64,000 nucleotides of DNA from the NCBI GenBank assembly GCA_965228975.1, contig OZ245851.1, positions 1 through 64,000 on the forward strand. Direction: 5' to 3'. The position numbers were made by a program, and so were the translations under genes. Below the pieces are notes generated by a model. The model was not told the origin of the DNA. It ran no database searches and saw only the letters and a list, made by a program, of their open reading frames with translations. Shown in pieces: positions 43,329-52,315 of this stretch; the first letter of the stretch is position 1; each line of letters starts with the position of its first letter. The DNA comes from JAJFJD01 sp965228975. GTDB lineage: Bacteria; Pseudomonadota; Alphaproteobacteria; UBA8366.

Positions 43329-45209
43329 TCAGGCATTCCCGCCATTCCCACCATGACTTGTATCAAGCGGTCGTGGCGACCCCGTCTCTTCGCCTTTGTC
43401 GGGCATTTTGGATTGGATCGGCGGAAAATCGTCCGCGGTCAGGACCTCGTTTTCCAGCAGCAGGGCCGCACCGCGGTCCAAGTCGCCACGGCGCTTTTCC
43501 AGAATTTTCACGGCGTCCGTCAGGGCACGGTCAACCAAGGTACGGATCTCATTGTCGATCAGTTTGGCGCTGTCTTCGCTATACTCGCGTTGTTGTGAAA
43601 TCCCATAGATGGAGTCCCCGAGAAAGGCCTGCCGTTGCGGCTCATACACCATCTGACCGGCTTCATCCGACATCCCGAACCGGGTCACCATGTTGCGGGC
43701 GATCTCCGTCGCCTTGTCCAGATCGTCGTTGGCGCCGGTCGAGATTTCGCCGAATACCAGGGATTCCGCCGCGCGGCCGCCGAGCAGCACGGTCATCTTG
43801 TCTTTGAGCTCCTGACGGGTCATCAGGAACCGGTCCTCGGTCGGGCGCTGCATGGTGTAGCCGAGCGCGCCGATTCCCCGTGGGATGATCGACACCTTGT
43901 GGATCGGGTCCATGCCGGGCAGGGATGCCGCGATCAAGGCATGGCCCATCTCGTGATAGGCGACGGTTTCGCGTTCGCGTGGGTTGAGGACTCGACTCTT
44001 CTTTTCCAGTCCGGCGACAATTCTCTCGATTGCGACATTAAAGTCTTCCATCGCAACCGCGTTGGTTCTGCGGCGGGTCGCCGCCAATGCGGCTTCGTTC
44101 ACCAGATTGGCTAGGTCCGCACCGGAAAAACCGGGCGTCAGCGAGGCAATCTGGTCCGGGTCCACGTCGTCATCCAGAACGATCTTTTGCAGGTGCACTT
44201 TGAGGATCGCGCTTCGGCCGAGCTTGTCGGGCCGATCGACGAGAACCTGGCGGTCGAACCGGCCGGCGCGAAGCAAAGCGGGGTCGAGGATTTCCGGACG
44301 GTTCGTGGCGGCCAACAGCACGATGCCCTGGCTTGTGTCGAAACCATCCAGTTCGTTCAAGAGCTGGTTCAGCGTCTGTTCTTTCTCGTCGTACCCGCCC
44401 ATGGGCGCGAAGCCGCGGGCACGGCCCAACGCGTCCAACTCGTCGATGAAGATGATGGAGGGGGCCGCCTTGCGGGCCTGTTCGAAAAGGTCGCGGACCC
44501 GCGCCGCACCGACGCCGACGAACATCTCGACGAATTCGGAGCCGGAGATCGAATAAAACGGCACGCCCGCTTCGCCGGCCACGGCGCGGGCGAGCAACGT
44601 CTTGCCGGTGCCTGGCGGCCCGACCAGCAAGACCCCCTTTGGAATTCGCGCGCCGAGCCGCCCGTAACCGTCCGGGTCGTTCAAAAAATTCACGACCTCC
44701 TGCAATTCTGCCTTCGCCTCGTCGACGCCGGCTACGTCTTCGAAGGTCACTTTCGTATCGGTCTCGACATAAACCTTGGCCTTGGACTTCCCGATTGTGG
44801 TCAGACCGCCGAATCCCTGTTTTTCGGCCATCTTTCGAATCAGGAACATCCAGACGCCGAGGAAGAAGAGCACGGGCAGAATCCAGGAAAGAATATCCCG
44901 GAGCCAGGTGTTCTGGATCGTTCCGGTGAAGCTGACGCCGTATTTGGTGAGCTGCTCCGCCATTCCCGGTTCGACGCGGACGGTTACGAAATACTGCCGT
45001 CCATCCGGCAATGGAGTTCGGAGCTTGCCTTCCAGGATTTTGTCTTGAACCGAGACTTCCTCGATTTCGCCTTGTCGCAGGAGGTCTTCGAACTTGCTGT
45101 AGGAAATCGGTTCGACCTGACGGTAACTCGCATACCAGCTCTGAAACAGGAAAATGAGGAAAAACGCCAAGAGGGCGTAGAAGATATTTATCTGGTTCTT
45201 CTTCTCCAT
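43329..45209 (-). CDS. ftsH: ATP-dependent zinc metalloprotease FtsH (probable accessory paralogue)
   Basis: 626 residues. Two N-terminal membrane segments (about residues 10-25 and 106-124) flank a periplasmic domain. GPPGTGKT (197-204) is Walker A, IIFIDELDA (252-260) Walker B, the GRFDRQVLVDRPD second-region-of-homology follows, and HEMGH (419-423) is the zinc site. It unfolds and degrades membrane and short-lived soluble proteins. Its N-terminus (KNQINIFYALLAFFLIFLFQSW) differs from the housekeeping alphaproteobacterial FtsH as I recall it, and its UspA, antiporter and CBS neighbours point to a second, stress-related copy. Start has GGGAG. Confidence 0.93.
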   Translation of the reverse strand: MEKKNQINIFYALLAFFLIFLFQSWYASYRQVEPISYSKFEDLLRQGEIEEVSVQDKILEGKLRTPLPDGRQYFVTVRVEPGMAEQLTKYGVSFTGTIQNTWLRDILSWILPVLFFLGVWMFLIRKMAEKQGFGGLTTIGKSKAKVYVETDTKVTFEDVAGVDEAKAELQEVVNFLNDPDGYGRLGARIPKGVLLVGPPGTGKTLLARAVAGEAGVPFYSISGSEFVEMFVGVGAARVRDLFEQARKAAPSIIFIDELDALGRARGFAPMGGYDEKEQTLNQLLNELDGFDTSQGIVLLAATNRPEILDPALLRAGRFDRQVLVDRPDKLGRSAILKVHLQKIVLDDDVDPDQIASLTPGFSGADLANLVNEAALAATRRRTNAVAMEDFNVAIERIVAGLEKKSRVLNPRERETVAYHEMGHALIAASLPGMDPIHKVSIIPRGIGALGYTMQRPTEDRFLMTRQELKDKMTVLLGGRAAESLVFGEISTGANDDLDKATEIARNMVTRFGMSDEAGQMVYEPQRQAFLGDSIYGISQQREYSEDSAKLIDNEIRTLVDRALTDAVKILEKRRGDLDRGAALLLENEVLTADDFPPIQSKMPDKGEETGSPRPLDTSHGGNGGNA

Positions 45210-45233
45210 GACGCTTCTCCCGTTGCCTCAAGC

Positions 45234-45722
45234 CTATTCCTTGACGATACGCCAGGTGCCATCCGGTTGACGGCAGGCGATACCGTATCCCTGCTGCGTT
45301 TTCCCGGCAATCGTGACGCTTTGCTGAAACTCACGGCAGTAGCGGCCGCTGGACGATGTGCCGTCCCGGGTGGGTGTTATGGTGCCGCTGTTGCCGGATT
45401 TGGGATTGTTCCAGGTTATCGTCTCACCCAACGGGGCGGTATGGGCCCTGCTGACGGCGCGGTTGGCGCTTAGGCGGTCCGCTCGATCGAGGCTTCGCCC
45501 GACTTCGCTGCCGGCGAGGGCGCCGATCAGAACGCCGACCGCCGTGGCCGCAAGTTTCCCGGTACCGGATCCGAACTGTGCACCGAGCAAGCCGCCGAGC
45601 GCGGCGCCGCCCAAGGTTCCAAATGTTTCCTTCTGACCCGCCCGGTCGATGCCGGAACATGCGCTGCCGATCAACGCTGTCGCCGCCAATGCTGCGATGA
45701 AACGGTTGGATAATCTGGCCAT
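45234..45722 (-). CDS. Glycine-zipper lipoprotein (17 kDa surface-antigen-like)
   Basis: 162 residues from the ATG at 45722, set by GGAGG 6 bases upstream. The signal sequence ends in a lipobox with C22 (LIGSAC). Residues about 33-75 form a glycine-zipper: GGAALGGLLGAQFGSGTGK and GVLIGALAGSEVG. The C-terminal YCREFQQSVTIAGKTQQGYGIACRQPDGTWRIV matches the outer-membrane glycine-zipper family related to rickettsial 17 kDa antigen. It lies 24 bases upstream of ftsH in the same direction, so it is the first gene of that run. Confidence 0.85.
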   Translation of the reverse strand: MARLSNRFIAALAATALIGSACSGIDRAGQKETFGTLGGAALGGLLGAQFGSGTGKLAATAVGVLIGALAGSEVGRSLDRADRLSANRAVSRAHTAPLGETITWNNPKSGNSGTITPTRDGTSSSGRYCREFQQSVTIAGKTQQGYGIACRQPDGTWRIVKE

Positions 45723-45942
45723 TGTCTGCCTCCATTGTTGCCCCGCGTCCGGTGTCCATTTTGGCGGAACTTGGACGGTCGGCATAATTCATTAAAGACA
45801 TTCTACACTGCCGATAGTTAGAGCCCGTCCCGCGGTAGAACCGCATTGACCTCGCTCAAGACGGGTGATGCGCTCGCGGATGTCCGGTTGACGCAAATCA
45901 ACGACGCGGCAATACGGAGATGGCCGATTGCAGGTGATCGAT

Positions 45943-47112
45943 ATGGAAATTCATTTCGCGTTTCTTGCTCTTGGGGGCCTTCTGCTTCTCGGCATGTTCG
46001 CCGACGAACTAGGCCGTCGAACCCGGCTGCCCCGGGTCAGTCTGATGATCCTGTTCGGAGTCGCCGTGGGATCGTCCGGTTTCGACATATTGCCGCCGGA
46101 GGTATACGGCTGGTTCGACTTTCTCGCTGCCGCCGCCCTGACAATGGTGGCCTTTCTGCTCGGAAGCCGCTTCACGCAATCGCGGTTGCGCGATCAGGGC
46201 AAGGCGATTGTCGTGATCTCACTGACTGCGGTGCTCGTTACCGCCTTGGTTGTCGGGACCGGACTGGTCCTCGTTGGCGCGCCGCTCATCGTTGCGTTGC
46301 TGTTGGGCGGGATCGCAACGGCGACCGCGCCGGCGGCGACGCAGGATATCGTCAAGCAAATGCAGGCGCAGGGGCCCTTCACCGACACGCTGTTGGGCGT
46401 CGTCGCGATTGACGATGCCTGGGGCCTGATCCTGTTCAGTGTGCTGCTGATCACGGCCAAGGCGATCGTGGGCGACGGCGGGGTCGACATCCTGACGCAA
46501 AGCCTTTGGGAACTCGGCGGTGCGGTGGCTGTCGGGACGGCGGTCGGATTGCCGGCGGCTTTTTTGACCGGCCGTTTGCATCCGGGCGAGCCGATCCAGG
46601 CGGAAGCGATCGGGGTCGTGTTCCTATGTGCAGGCTTGGCGCTATGGCTCGAAGTCTCGTTCCTGCTGAGCGGCATGATCGCCGGCGCGCTGATCGTCAA
46701 TTTTGCGCGGCATCACACGCGGACCTTTCACGAGATCGAACGCATTGAATGGCCCTTCATGGTGCTGTTCTTCGTCCTGGCGGGCGCATCCCTCGATCTG
46801 GGCGCTTTGAACGCCATCGGCGTCATCGGCGCCGCGTATGTAGGGCTTCGTGTCGTTGGCCGGATTGCCGGCGGCTGGTTTGGCGGCATGGCATCGGGTG
46901 TCCCGTTGCTGCACCGGCGCTGGATCGGATTTGCTCTGCTGCCGCAGGCCGGGGTTGCGCTCGGCATGGCGCTGGTCGCGGTCATTCACTTTCCGGAGTT
47001 GGGAAAGACATTGCTCGCCGTAACGATCGGGTCGACCATTCTGTTCGAGCTGTTCGGCCCGCTGTTCACGCAAGCGGCGCTTCGAAAGACCGGTGAGGTG
47101 CGCGCGCCCTAA
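45943..47112 (+). CDS. Cation/proton antiporter (CPA2 family)
   Basis: 389 residues from the ATG at 45943, preceded by AGGTGAT; a TTG further upstream is less likely. About a dozen hydrophobic segments run along the chain, with TRLPRVSLMILFGVAVG, GIATATAPAATQDIVKQM and VAIDDAWGLILFSVLLI, which match the transport core of KefB/NhaP-like Na+/H+ or K+/H+ exchangers; the ATAPAAT and DDAW acidic residues are the likely ion-binding site. No C-terminal TrkA-N domain is present. Its stop overlaps the convergent CBS gene by a few bases. Confidence 0.87.
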   Translation: MEIHFAFLALGGLLLLGMFADELGRRTRLPRVSLMILFGVAVGSSGFDILPPEVYGWFDFLAAAALTMVAFLLGSRFTQSRLRDQGKAIVVISLTAVLVTALVVGTGLVLVGAPLIVALLLGGIATATAPAATQDIVKQMQAQGPFTDTLLGVVAIDDAWGLILFSVLLITAKAIVGDGGVDILTQSLWELGGAVAVGTAVGLPAAFLTGRLHPGEPIQAEAIGVVFLCAGLALWLEVSFLLSGMIAGALIVNFARHHTRTFHEIERIEWPFMVLFFVLAGASLDLGALNAIGVIGAAYVGLRVVGRIAGGWFGGMASGVPLLHRRWIGFALLPQAGVALGMALVAVIHFPELGKTLLAVTIGSTILFELFGPLFTQAALRKTGEVRAP

Positions 47113-47804
47113 TCCAGCGATTCGGTCAAGCCCGGCGAAACCTGCAGATGGTTTTGCAATTCTTTGACGGATGGCATGTTCTCGACCGCGACCTCGAGTG
47201 CATCCTTGTGTGCCGACGATTGCGCGAGCCCCCAAAGATGCACGACCCCGTCCTGGACCAATGCGTTGATGTAAGGGCTGGATTTCCCATCTACCTCGCG
47301 GATGGCGTTCAGGACCGACTCCCGCAATTCCAAATCGTCTTTCGCCGGCGCGCTAACCGGAACATGGCGGACGGCAAGCACCCGGATTATGTCGGCGCGG
47401 CTGACGATACCGACAAGCCGTTCGCCGCGCAGGACGGGAACTCGCTTGATCCCGTTTTCCTCGATGATGCCGGCGATTTCCGAAACCGGTGTATCTTCGC
47501 TGATCGTGATCACGTTTTGCGTCATGACGTCCCGCACGTGGACGGCATGGCTCTTGAGGTAATCGCGTGACTTCTCCTCGCTCGACACGAGCATGTCCAA
47601 CCACCAGGATTGCTTCCGCTCCGTCCCGGTTTCGACGCGGCGCAGCAGGTCGCCTTCGCTGATAACGCCGATGAGGCGGCCGTCGTCGTCGACCACGGGC
47701 AGAGCGCTGACCGACCGTTCCAGTAAGACGCGCGCGACGTCGTGGATCGACTGATCGGCCCGGGCGCAGGCGACGTTGGTCGTCATAATTTCTTTTGCCA
47801 GCAT
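47109..47804 (-). CDS. CBS-pair plus BON domain protein
   Basis: 231 residues from the ATG at 47804. CBS 1 covers about residues 1-62 (MLAKEIMTTNVACARADQSIHDVARVLLE), CBS 2 about 88-145 (VRDVMTQNVITISEDTPVSEIAGIIEENGIKRVPVLRGERLVGIVSRADII), and a C-terminal BON domain follows (SPYINALVQDGVVHLWGLAQSSAHKDALEVAVENM). Such proteins sense adenylates or other nucleotides. It lies 22 bases after the HicA-like gene on the same strand. Confidence 0.88.
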   Translation of the reverse strand: MLAKEIMTTNVACARADQSIHDVARVLLERSVSALPVVDDDGRLIGVISEGDLLRRVETGTERKQSWWLDMLVSSEEKSRDYLKSHAVHVRDVMTQNVITISEDTPVSEIAGIIEENGIKRVPVLRGERLVGIVSRADIIRVLAVRHVPVSAPAKDDLELRESVLNAIREVDGKSSPYINALVQDGVVHLWGLAQSSAHKDALEVAVENMPSVKELQNHLQVSPGLTESLD

Positions 47805-47826
47805 TGCCCTCGCTCCTGCTTGGTTT

Positions 47827-48093
47827 CTACAACGGATAGTCGCGTTCCGGATCGATGCCGGCGTCTTCAAGAAATTTCCGCATCTTGCGGACATGGGCCG
47901 GCTCTAGAGAGTGGGTGTCATGCGCAAACTCGGCAAAATGACCGTTGAGGCGAATCCCTAGGCGGCCGCCGTGGCGTTGCTCGATCTCGCCACCCAACTC
48001 TTTGAAGACCGATTCGACGGCGCGGCTTGAGATGTTGGCGCTTACCGGATGGGCGAATAGGGCATGCAGGGTCTTGCGATGTTTATGGTTCAT
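47827..48093 (-). CDS. HicA-like (PF07927-type) small protein
   Basis: 88 residues from the ATG at 48093 (MNHKHRKTLHALFAHPVSANI). The basic HxKTL-x-ALF-HPVS entry and the LGGEIEQRHGGRLGIRLNG-type core, with GHFAEFAHDTHSLEP, resemble the short HicA double-stranded-RNA-binding family, specifically the subgroup often annotated as HicA family toxin or as hypothetical. The usual HicB antitoxin gene is not beside it, and the catalytic His of HicA is not clearly aligned, so a toxin role is doubtful. It is just upstream of the CBS-BON gene in the same direction. Confidence 0.65.
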   Translation of the reverse strand: MNHKHRKTLHALFAHPVSANISSRAVESVFKELGGEIEQRHGGRLGIRLNGHFAEFAHDTHSLEPAHVRKMRKFLEDAGIDPERDYPL

Positions 48094-48307
48094 GGTTTCC
48101 GTTGGATTGTGTTTCAACGCGTGCGATGCGATACCGCACCGTCGCGCTCACTATGCGTGGCTGCGGCGGGCGCGGCTTTGACGTGGATCAACGGATGATT
48201 CCGACTGCCTTGGGACGATAGGCGACAAGAACCGAGACAATGTCGGCGATCGACATTGCATCCATCGTCCGCCGGTTGGGCCTCGTTCACACGTGGATTA
48301 GGCATGC

Positions 48308-48336
48308 TTGACCTTCCAGTGACTAGAGGGATTATC
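48308..48336 (+). promoter_or_regulatory. Possible sigma-70-like promoter for cytochrome c' operon
   Basis: TTGACC at 48308-48313 is a good -35 match; ATTATC begins 17 bases later as a weak -10. It lies about 55 bases before the cytochrome c' start, in the right direction. No FNR- or NnrR-like TTG-N-CAA site was seen nearby. Confidence 0.3.
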
Positions 48337-48391
48337 GTGCGCGCAGCATGCCGGTTGGCCCGGCACTCTTAACCCAATAGAGGATGAAATC

Positions 48392-48865
48392 TTGCCATAC
48401 GTTAAGGTGAAATATGGGTTCGGGGCCGTTTGCCTGTTGGCGGCGGTATTCGCCGGAGCGAATGCCGCGATGTCGCATGGCGGTGCGACCGGCGTGGTCA
48501 AGGAACGCATGATGGCGATGAAGGACATCGGTGCCCGCATGAAGGTTTTGGCCGGAATGGTGCGCGGACGCGCGCCCTTCAATGCGTCATCAGCCAAGGA
48601 AGCGGCCGATGCGATCGCGGCGCATGCGAGGGATATACCGCGCCTTTTCCCGAAGGGCAGCCGTTTTGGGCCGACGGAAGCGGTGGAAAGGATATGGATC
48701 GAGTGGCCGGCCTTCGAGGCTGAGGCGAAGACCCTTGCGGTCCGCGCAGAGACCCTTGGGCGCCAGGCGGAAACCGCAACCTCCGGCGCCGATCTCGGGC
48801 GCGCCTTCGGCGATATCGGCCGAAGCTGCAAGAGTTGCCACAAGAGTTATCGCGAAAAGAAATAG
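48392..48865 (+). CDS. Cytochrome c' (c-prime) family protein
   Basis: 157 residues. It starts at TTG with AGAGGA 7 bases before; a GTG 15 bases later is an alternative. The signal peptide ends near ANA. Helix-rich body (VVKERMMAMKDIGARMKVLAGMVRG) and a C-terminal heme site CKSCHKSY (C146, C149, H150) follow the four-helix cytochrome c' plan. These bind NO or CO at the heme in the periplasm and give nitrosative stress defence. It is the first of three co-directional genes with the multicopper oxidase and nnrS. Confidence 0.88.
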   Translation: MPYVKVKYGFGAVCLLAAVFAGANAAMSHGGATGVVKERMMAMKDIGARMKVLAGMVRGRAPFNASSAKEAADAIAAHARDIPRLFPKGSRFGPTEAVERIWIEWPAFEAEAKTLAVRAETLGRQAETATSGADLGRAFGDIGRSCKSCHKSYREKK

Positions 48866-48874
48866 AGAGCTGTC

Positions 48875-50329
48875 ATGGATGCGCCTTCTTCTCTTCGGCC
48901 CGGTACGAGCCGCCGGTATGTGCTCCGGGGACTTATGGCAACGGCGTCGATTGCGTCACTTCCGCTGGGCAGCTTGGCGGCAAATAGTGGGACGGATCGA
49001 TGGCGCACCATTACGGCCAAGCCCGGCAACGCGAATCTTCTTGGGTTGTCGGGAGCCGCCGGCACCAAAATTTGGGGATATGACGGAAGCGTCCCGGGAC
49101 CTCTTCTGCGCTACCGGCAGGGCGACACGGTGCGCGTGCGGTTGGAGAACCGGCTGCCGGATCCAACCAGCATCCACTGGCATGGTATAGCGATCGATAA
49201 TCGGATGGATGGCGTGGTGGGCTTGACCCAGGCGGCGGTCGGTCCCGGCGAGCGGTTCGATTATGAATTCACCGTGCCCGACGCCGGCACGTTTTGGTAT
49301 CACACGCACAATCAGTCGTGGGAGCAAATGGCCCGCGGTCTTTACGGCGTTCTCATTGTCGATGAACACGACGCCCCTACGGTCGATCAAGATTTAATGT
49401 TCGTCATCGACGATTGGCGGTTGCGGCGCGACGGTCAGATCGATACGGATTCCTTCGGCGACTTGCACGATTGGGCGCACGGGGGCCGTCTCGGCAACAG
49501 GTTGACGGTGAACGGCGTGGATCGACCGCAGATTCCCGTTAAGTCCGGAGACCGCATTCGGCTGCGCCTCGTTAACACCGCCAACTCCCGAATCTTCCGT
49601 TTGGATCTGCGGTCGCCGGATCATTCCGGGGCGTTGGTTGCCGTCGATGGTTTCCCATTCGCCGCGCCACAGGAGCTGCCGGAAGGGATCGATCTTGCGC
49701 CGGGCCAACGGGTGGATGTGATTCTCGACATGGCGGGGAAACCGGGAGCGCAGGCCGCGGTCCGGGAAATCAGCACCGGCGCGTCGTTTGATTGCGCACA
49801 TTTTGTTTATGACGACACGGGCGCCAGGAAGACGCCGAAAGACCGGCCCATTCCGTCCTTGCCGGCTTGGCGCGATCACAAGCCGGTGGACATCGCGGCG
49901 GCGCGGGAAATCGACCTTCATATGACCGGGGGCGCGATGGGGATGATGCCCGGCGCCATGCATCGCGGTCGAATGATGCCGATGGGTGCGCTCGTCGATG
50001 CGGGCAAGGTCTGGGCCTTTAACGGCGTCGCCGGCGATTTGGACAAGCCACTCGCGGCGTTGCGGCGCGGGGAACACGCCCTCATCAACATTAGGAACGA
50101 CACGCGATGGCCGCACGCGATGCATCTGCACGGCCATCATTTCCAGGTTGTGCGCCGAAACGGAGCGCCGGTGGCGGCAACGCCTTGGCGGGATACCGAA
50201 CTGGTCCTTCCGATGGAGCAAGTCACACTTGGTTTCGTTTCGGACAATCCCGGAAAATGGCTGTTCCATTGCCATATGCTCGAACATCAGGCTGGCGGCA
50301 TGAAGACCTGGATCGACGTTCGAGCCTGA
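48875..50329 (+). CDS. Multicopper oxidase (CueO-like)
   Basis: 484 residues. A twin-arginine-like leader (RRYVLRGLMATASIASL) precedes three cupredoxin domains. Copper ligands are HWHG (101-104), HTH (143-145), the C-terminal MHLHGHHF and HCHMLEH (465-471) blocks. A Met-rich stretch (MGMMPGAMHRGRMMPMG) just before the third domain resembles the Cu(I)-oxidising lid of CueO. It oxidises Cu(I) or phenols in the periplasm with O2 as acceptor. It begins 9 bases after the cytochrome c' gene, so they are co-transcribed. Confidence 0.9.
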   Translation: MDAPSSLRPGTSRRYVLRGLMATASIASLPLGSLAANSGTDRWRTITAKPGNANLLGLSGAAGTKIWGYDGSVPGPLLRYRQGDTVRVRLENRLPDPTSIHWHGIAIDNRMDGVVGLTQAAVGPGERFDYEFTVPDAGTFWYHTHNQSWEQMARGLYGVLIVDEHDAPTVDQDLMFVIDDWRLRRDGQIDTDSFGDLHDWAHGGRLGNRLTVNGVDRPQIPVKSGDRIRLRLVNTANSRIFRLDLRSPDHSGALVAVDGFPFAAPQELPEGIDLAPGQRVDVILDMAGKPGAQAAVREISTGASFDCAHFVYDDTGARKTPKDRPIPSLPAWRDHKPVDIAAAREIDLHMTGGAMGMMPGAMHRGRMMPMGALVDAGKVWAFNGVAGDLDKPLAALRRGEHALINIRNDTRWPHAMHLHGHHFQVVRRNGAPVAATPWRDTELVLPMEQVTLGFVSDNPGKWLFHCHMLEHQAGGMKTWIDVRA

Positions 50330-50425
50330 ACTCCGCGACCATCGAGACAAAAATCGGCCGATCTCTATCAAACGCGTTCTATAGTACGCGCGGAACGTTG
50401 ATGCGGCTCGGAGTGCGAGGGGGGT

Positions 50426-51598
50426 GTGGAATTGCTGCGTGAGGGATTTCGCCCGTTCTTTCTAGGTGCGGGCTTGTTTGCGGTCCTGGGAATGGTCTTG
50501 TGGCTGGGCTATTTCCAGTTCGGATGGACCTTGCCGGTCGCGGCACCGCCGGCGTTGTGGCACGGGCACGAAATGATCTTCGGCTTTGTCGCGGCCGCGA
50601 TCGCCGGATTCATACTCACCGCCTTGCCGAACTGGACCAAGACGGCGCCGGTAACCGGCCGTTGGCTCGCCGCGTTGCTGGTGTTGTGGCTCTTGGGGCG
50701 GGTGCTCGTCACGACCAGCGATATTTGGCCCGCGGGATTGGTCGCCGTCGTCGACACGGCTTTTCTCTTGAGCTTGGCCGGATATGTCGGGTGGGTGCTG
50801 ATCGAATCGCAAAACTGGCGCAATCTGGTCTTCCTGGTCGCGCTCTTCGCGGTGATCGGCGGGAATGTCCTGTTTCACGCCGAGCAGCTTGGCCTGGCGG
50901 ACGACGGGGCCTCCGACGGCTTGCGTCTCGCGCTGAACGGCATCGCGCTGCTGATCACCATTATCGGCGGGCGAATTGTCCCGGCCTTCACGCGGAACGC
51001 GCTCGACCGGGAAGGCATCGCGCATGACATCAAGCCGCGCGCGTGGCTGGATATGGCCGTGATCGTTGCGGTCTTTGCGATCATCCCGGCGGACCTGTTA
51101 GCGCGCGGTACCTTCATGGCGGGGGCCGTCACGCTGGTCGCGGCGATCCTCAGTGCGCTGCGTTTCCTGACATGGCAAAGCGAGCGGACCCTGGGCATGC
51201 CGATCGTGTGGTCGCTTCATTTAGGTTATCTCTGGCTCGTTGTCGGCCTGTTCATGAAGGGGCTTGCCGCGTCCCTGCCGTCACTGGCCGGGATCGTCTG
51301 GATTCATGCGATCACCATCGGGGCGGTCGGAACCATGATCTTGGCCGTGATGACGCGCGCCACGCTTGGTCACACCGGCGGCGCCCTTTTGGCCAGCAGA
51401 ACGACGTCGGCCGCCTATGGGGCGGTGTCGGTCAGCGCCTTGGCCCGAATCATCGCGCCGGAGGTGCCGGACGCGCTTTATCTGTTTTTCTTGGGGCTGT
51501 CCGCCCTTGCTTGGATTGCGGTCTTCGTCACCTTCGTCGTGGAGTTTTGGCCGCGTCTCGCTGGATCGCAAGACGCCGGACCGAAGCCCGAGGGGTAG
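50426..51598 (+). CDS. nnrS: NnrS-family membrane protein
   Basis: 390 residues starting with GTG after GCGAGGGGGGT. It has about twelve transmembrane segments and the typical N-terminal GFRPFFLGAGLFAVLGMVLWLGYF and WHGHEMIFGFVAAAIAGFILTALPNWT motifs of NnrS, whose conserved His residues bind heme and copper. NnrS relieves nitrosative stress in denitrifiers, in line with cytochrome c' two genes upstream. Its 3' end is overlapped by the antisense tail of the endonuclease III-like gene. Confidence 0.9.
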   Translation: MELLREGFRPFFLGAGLFAVLGMVLWLGYFQFGWTLPVAAPPALWHGHEMIFGFVAAAIAGFILTALPNWTKTAPVTGRWLAALLVLWLLGRVLVTTSDIWPAGLVAVVDTAFLLSLAGYVGWVLIESQNWRNLVFLVALFAVIGGNVLFHAEQLGLADDGASDGLRLALNGIALLITIIGGRIVPAFTRNALDREGIAHDIKPRAWLDMAVIVAVFAIIPADLLARGTFMAGAVTLVAAILSALRFLTWQSERTLGMPIVWSLHLGYLWLVVGLFMKGLAASLPSLAGIVWIHAITIGAVGTMILAVMTRATLGHTGGALLASRTTSAAYGAVSVSALARIIAPEVPDALYLFFLGLSALAWIAVFVTFVVEFWPRLAGSQDAGPKPEG

Positions 51599-52315
51599 AC
51601 CGGGGCCCACGGTTGTGATGGCGGTATCGCGGACCACCATCGGGCAAAGCTGCCGGAGCGGACACCCGCGACAGGCGGGAGCGTGGTGACGGCACCGCCG
51701 TTGCCCGTGATGTTTCATCAACGTGTGGTGGGTATCGAAATCGGTTGCTGTCCATGTATCCGGCAGTTGCTGGGTCAGCGTGCTCCGCGCGGTCCGGATC
51801 ATGGCATCCGGTGGCACGATGCCGAGGCGGCGCGCCACACGCAGGTGGTGGGTATCGACGACCAACGCTCGCATTTGCAGCCTGCTGAAGTTCAGAACGG
51901 CCGCGCTCACCTTCGGACCCACGCCGGGCAGGTCCTCAAGCCAGGTTAGAGCGTTGGCCACCGGCCATTCCTTCAGGAAATCCAAGTCCAGGCTGCCGCG
52001 CCGGGCGTGGATACATCGAAGCGCGGCCGGCAAATGTATCGCCTTCCGGTCGGCAAAGGTGAGCGGGGTGAGATAGGGAAGAAGTTCTTCCGGCGGCGTG
52101 TCTCGGACTGCTTCCCAACTGCCGAACCGCCGAATTACCGTCTCGAACACGCGCTTCGAGACCTCGGTTTGGGTTCGCGTGCCCAAGAGCGCCAAGACCA
52201 ACTGGCTGAGAGGCGGCGGGCGCAACCATGCCGGGGCCGGTCCATAGTGATCCAACAACGTGCGATGTATTTGAAGGATACGTGTTGGCGACAGGGTCGG
52301 AAGCGAGTATTGCAT
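51281..52315 (-). CDS. Endonuclease III-like DNA glycosylase with long C-terminal extension
   Basis: 344 residues. The HhH-GPD core is clear: LVLALLGTRTQTEVSKRVFETV, DLPGVGPKVSAAVLN (K135 in the position of the catalytic lysine) and VVDTHHLRV with the catalytic Asp154. The 4Fe-4S loop C208-x6-C215-x2-C218-x5-C224 is perfect. It excises oxidised bases and may nick AP sites. Normal members end soon after the cluster, about residue 230. Here the frame runs 115 further residues, low-complexity and Arg/Gly rich, antisense to the last 318 bases of nnrS, so a stop codon was lost or a frameshift occurred near 51630. Identity as nth is not certain. Confidence 0.82.
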   Translation of the reverse strand: MQYSLPTLSPTRILQIHRTLLDHYGPAPAWLRPPPLSQLVLALLGTRTQTEVSKRVFETVIRRFGSWEAVRDTPPEELLPYLTPLTFADRKAIHLPAALRCIHARRGSLDLDFLKEWPVANALTWLEDLPGVGPKVSAAVLNFSRLQMRALVVDTHHLRVARRLGIVPPDAMIRTARSTLTQQLPDTWTATDFDTHHTLMKHHGQRRCRHHAPACRGCPLRQLCPMVVRDTAITTVGPGLPLGLRSGVLRSSETRPKLHDEGDEDRNPSKGGQPQEKQIKRVRHLRRDDSGQGADRHRPIGGRRRSAGQKGAAGVTKRGARHHGQDHGSDRPDGDRMNPDDPGQ

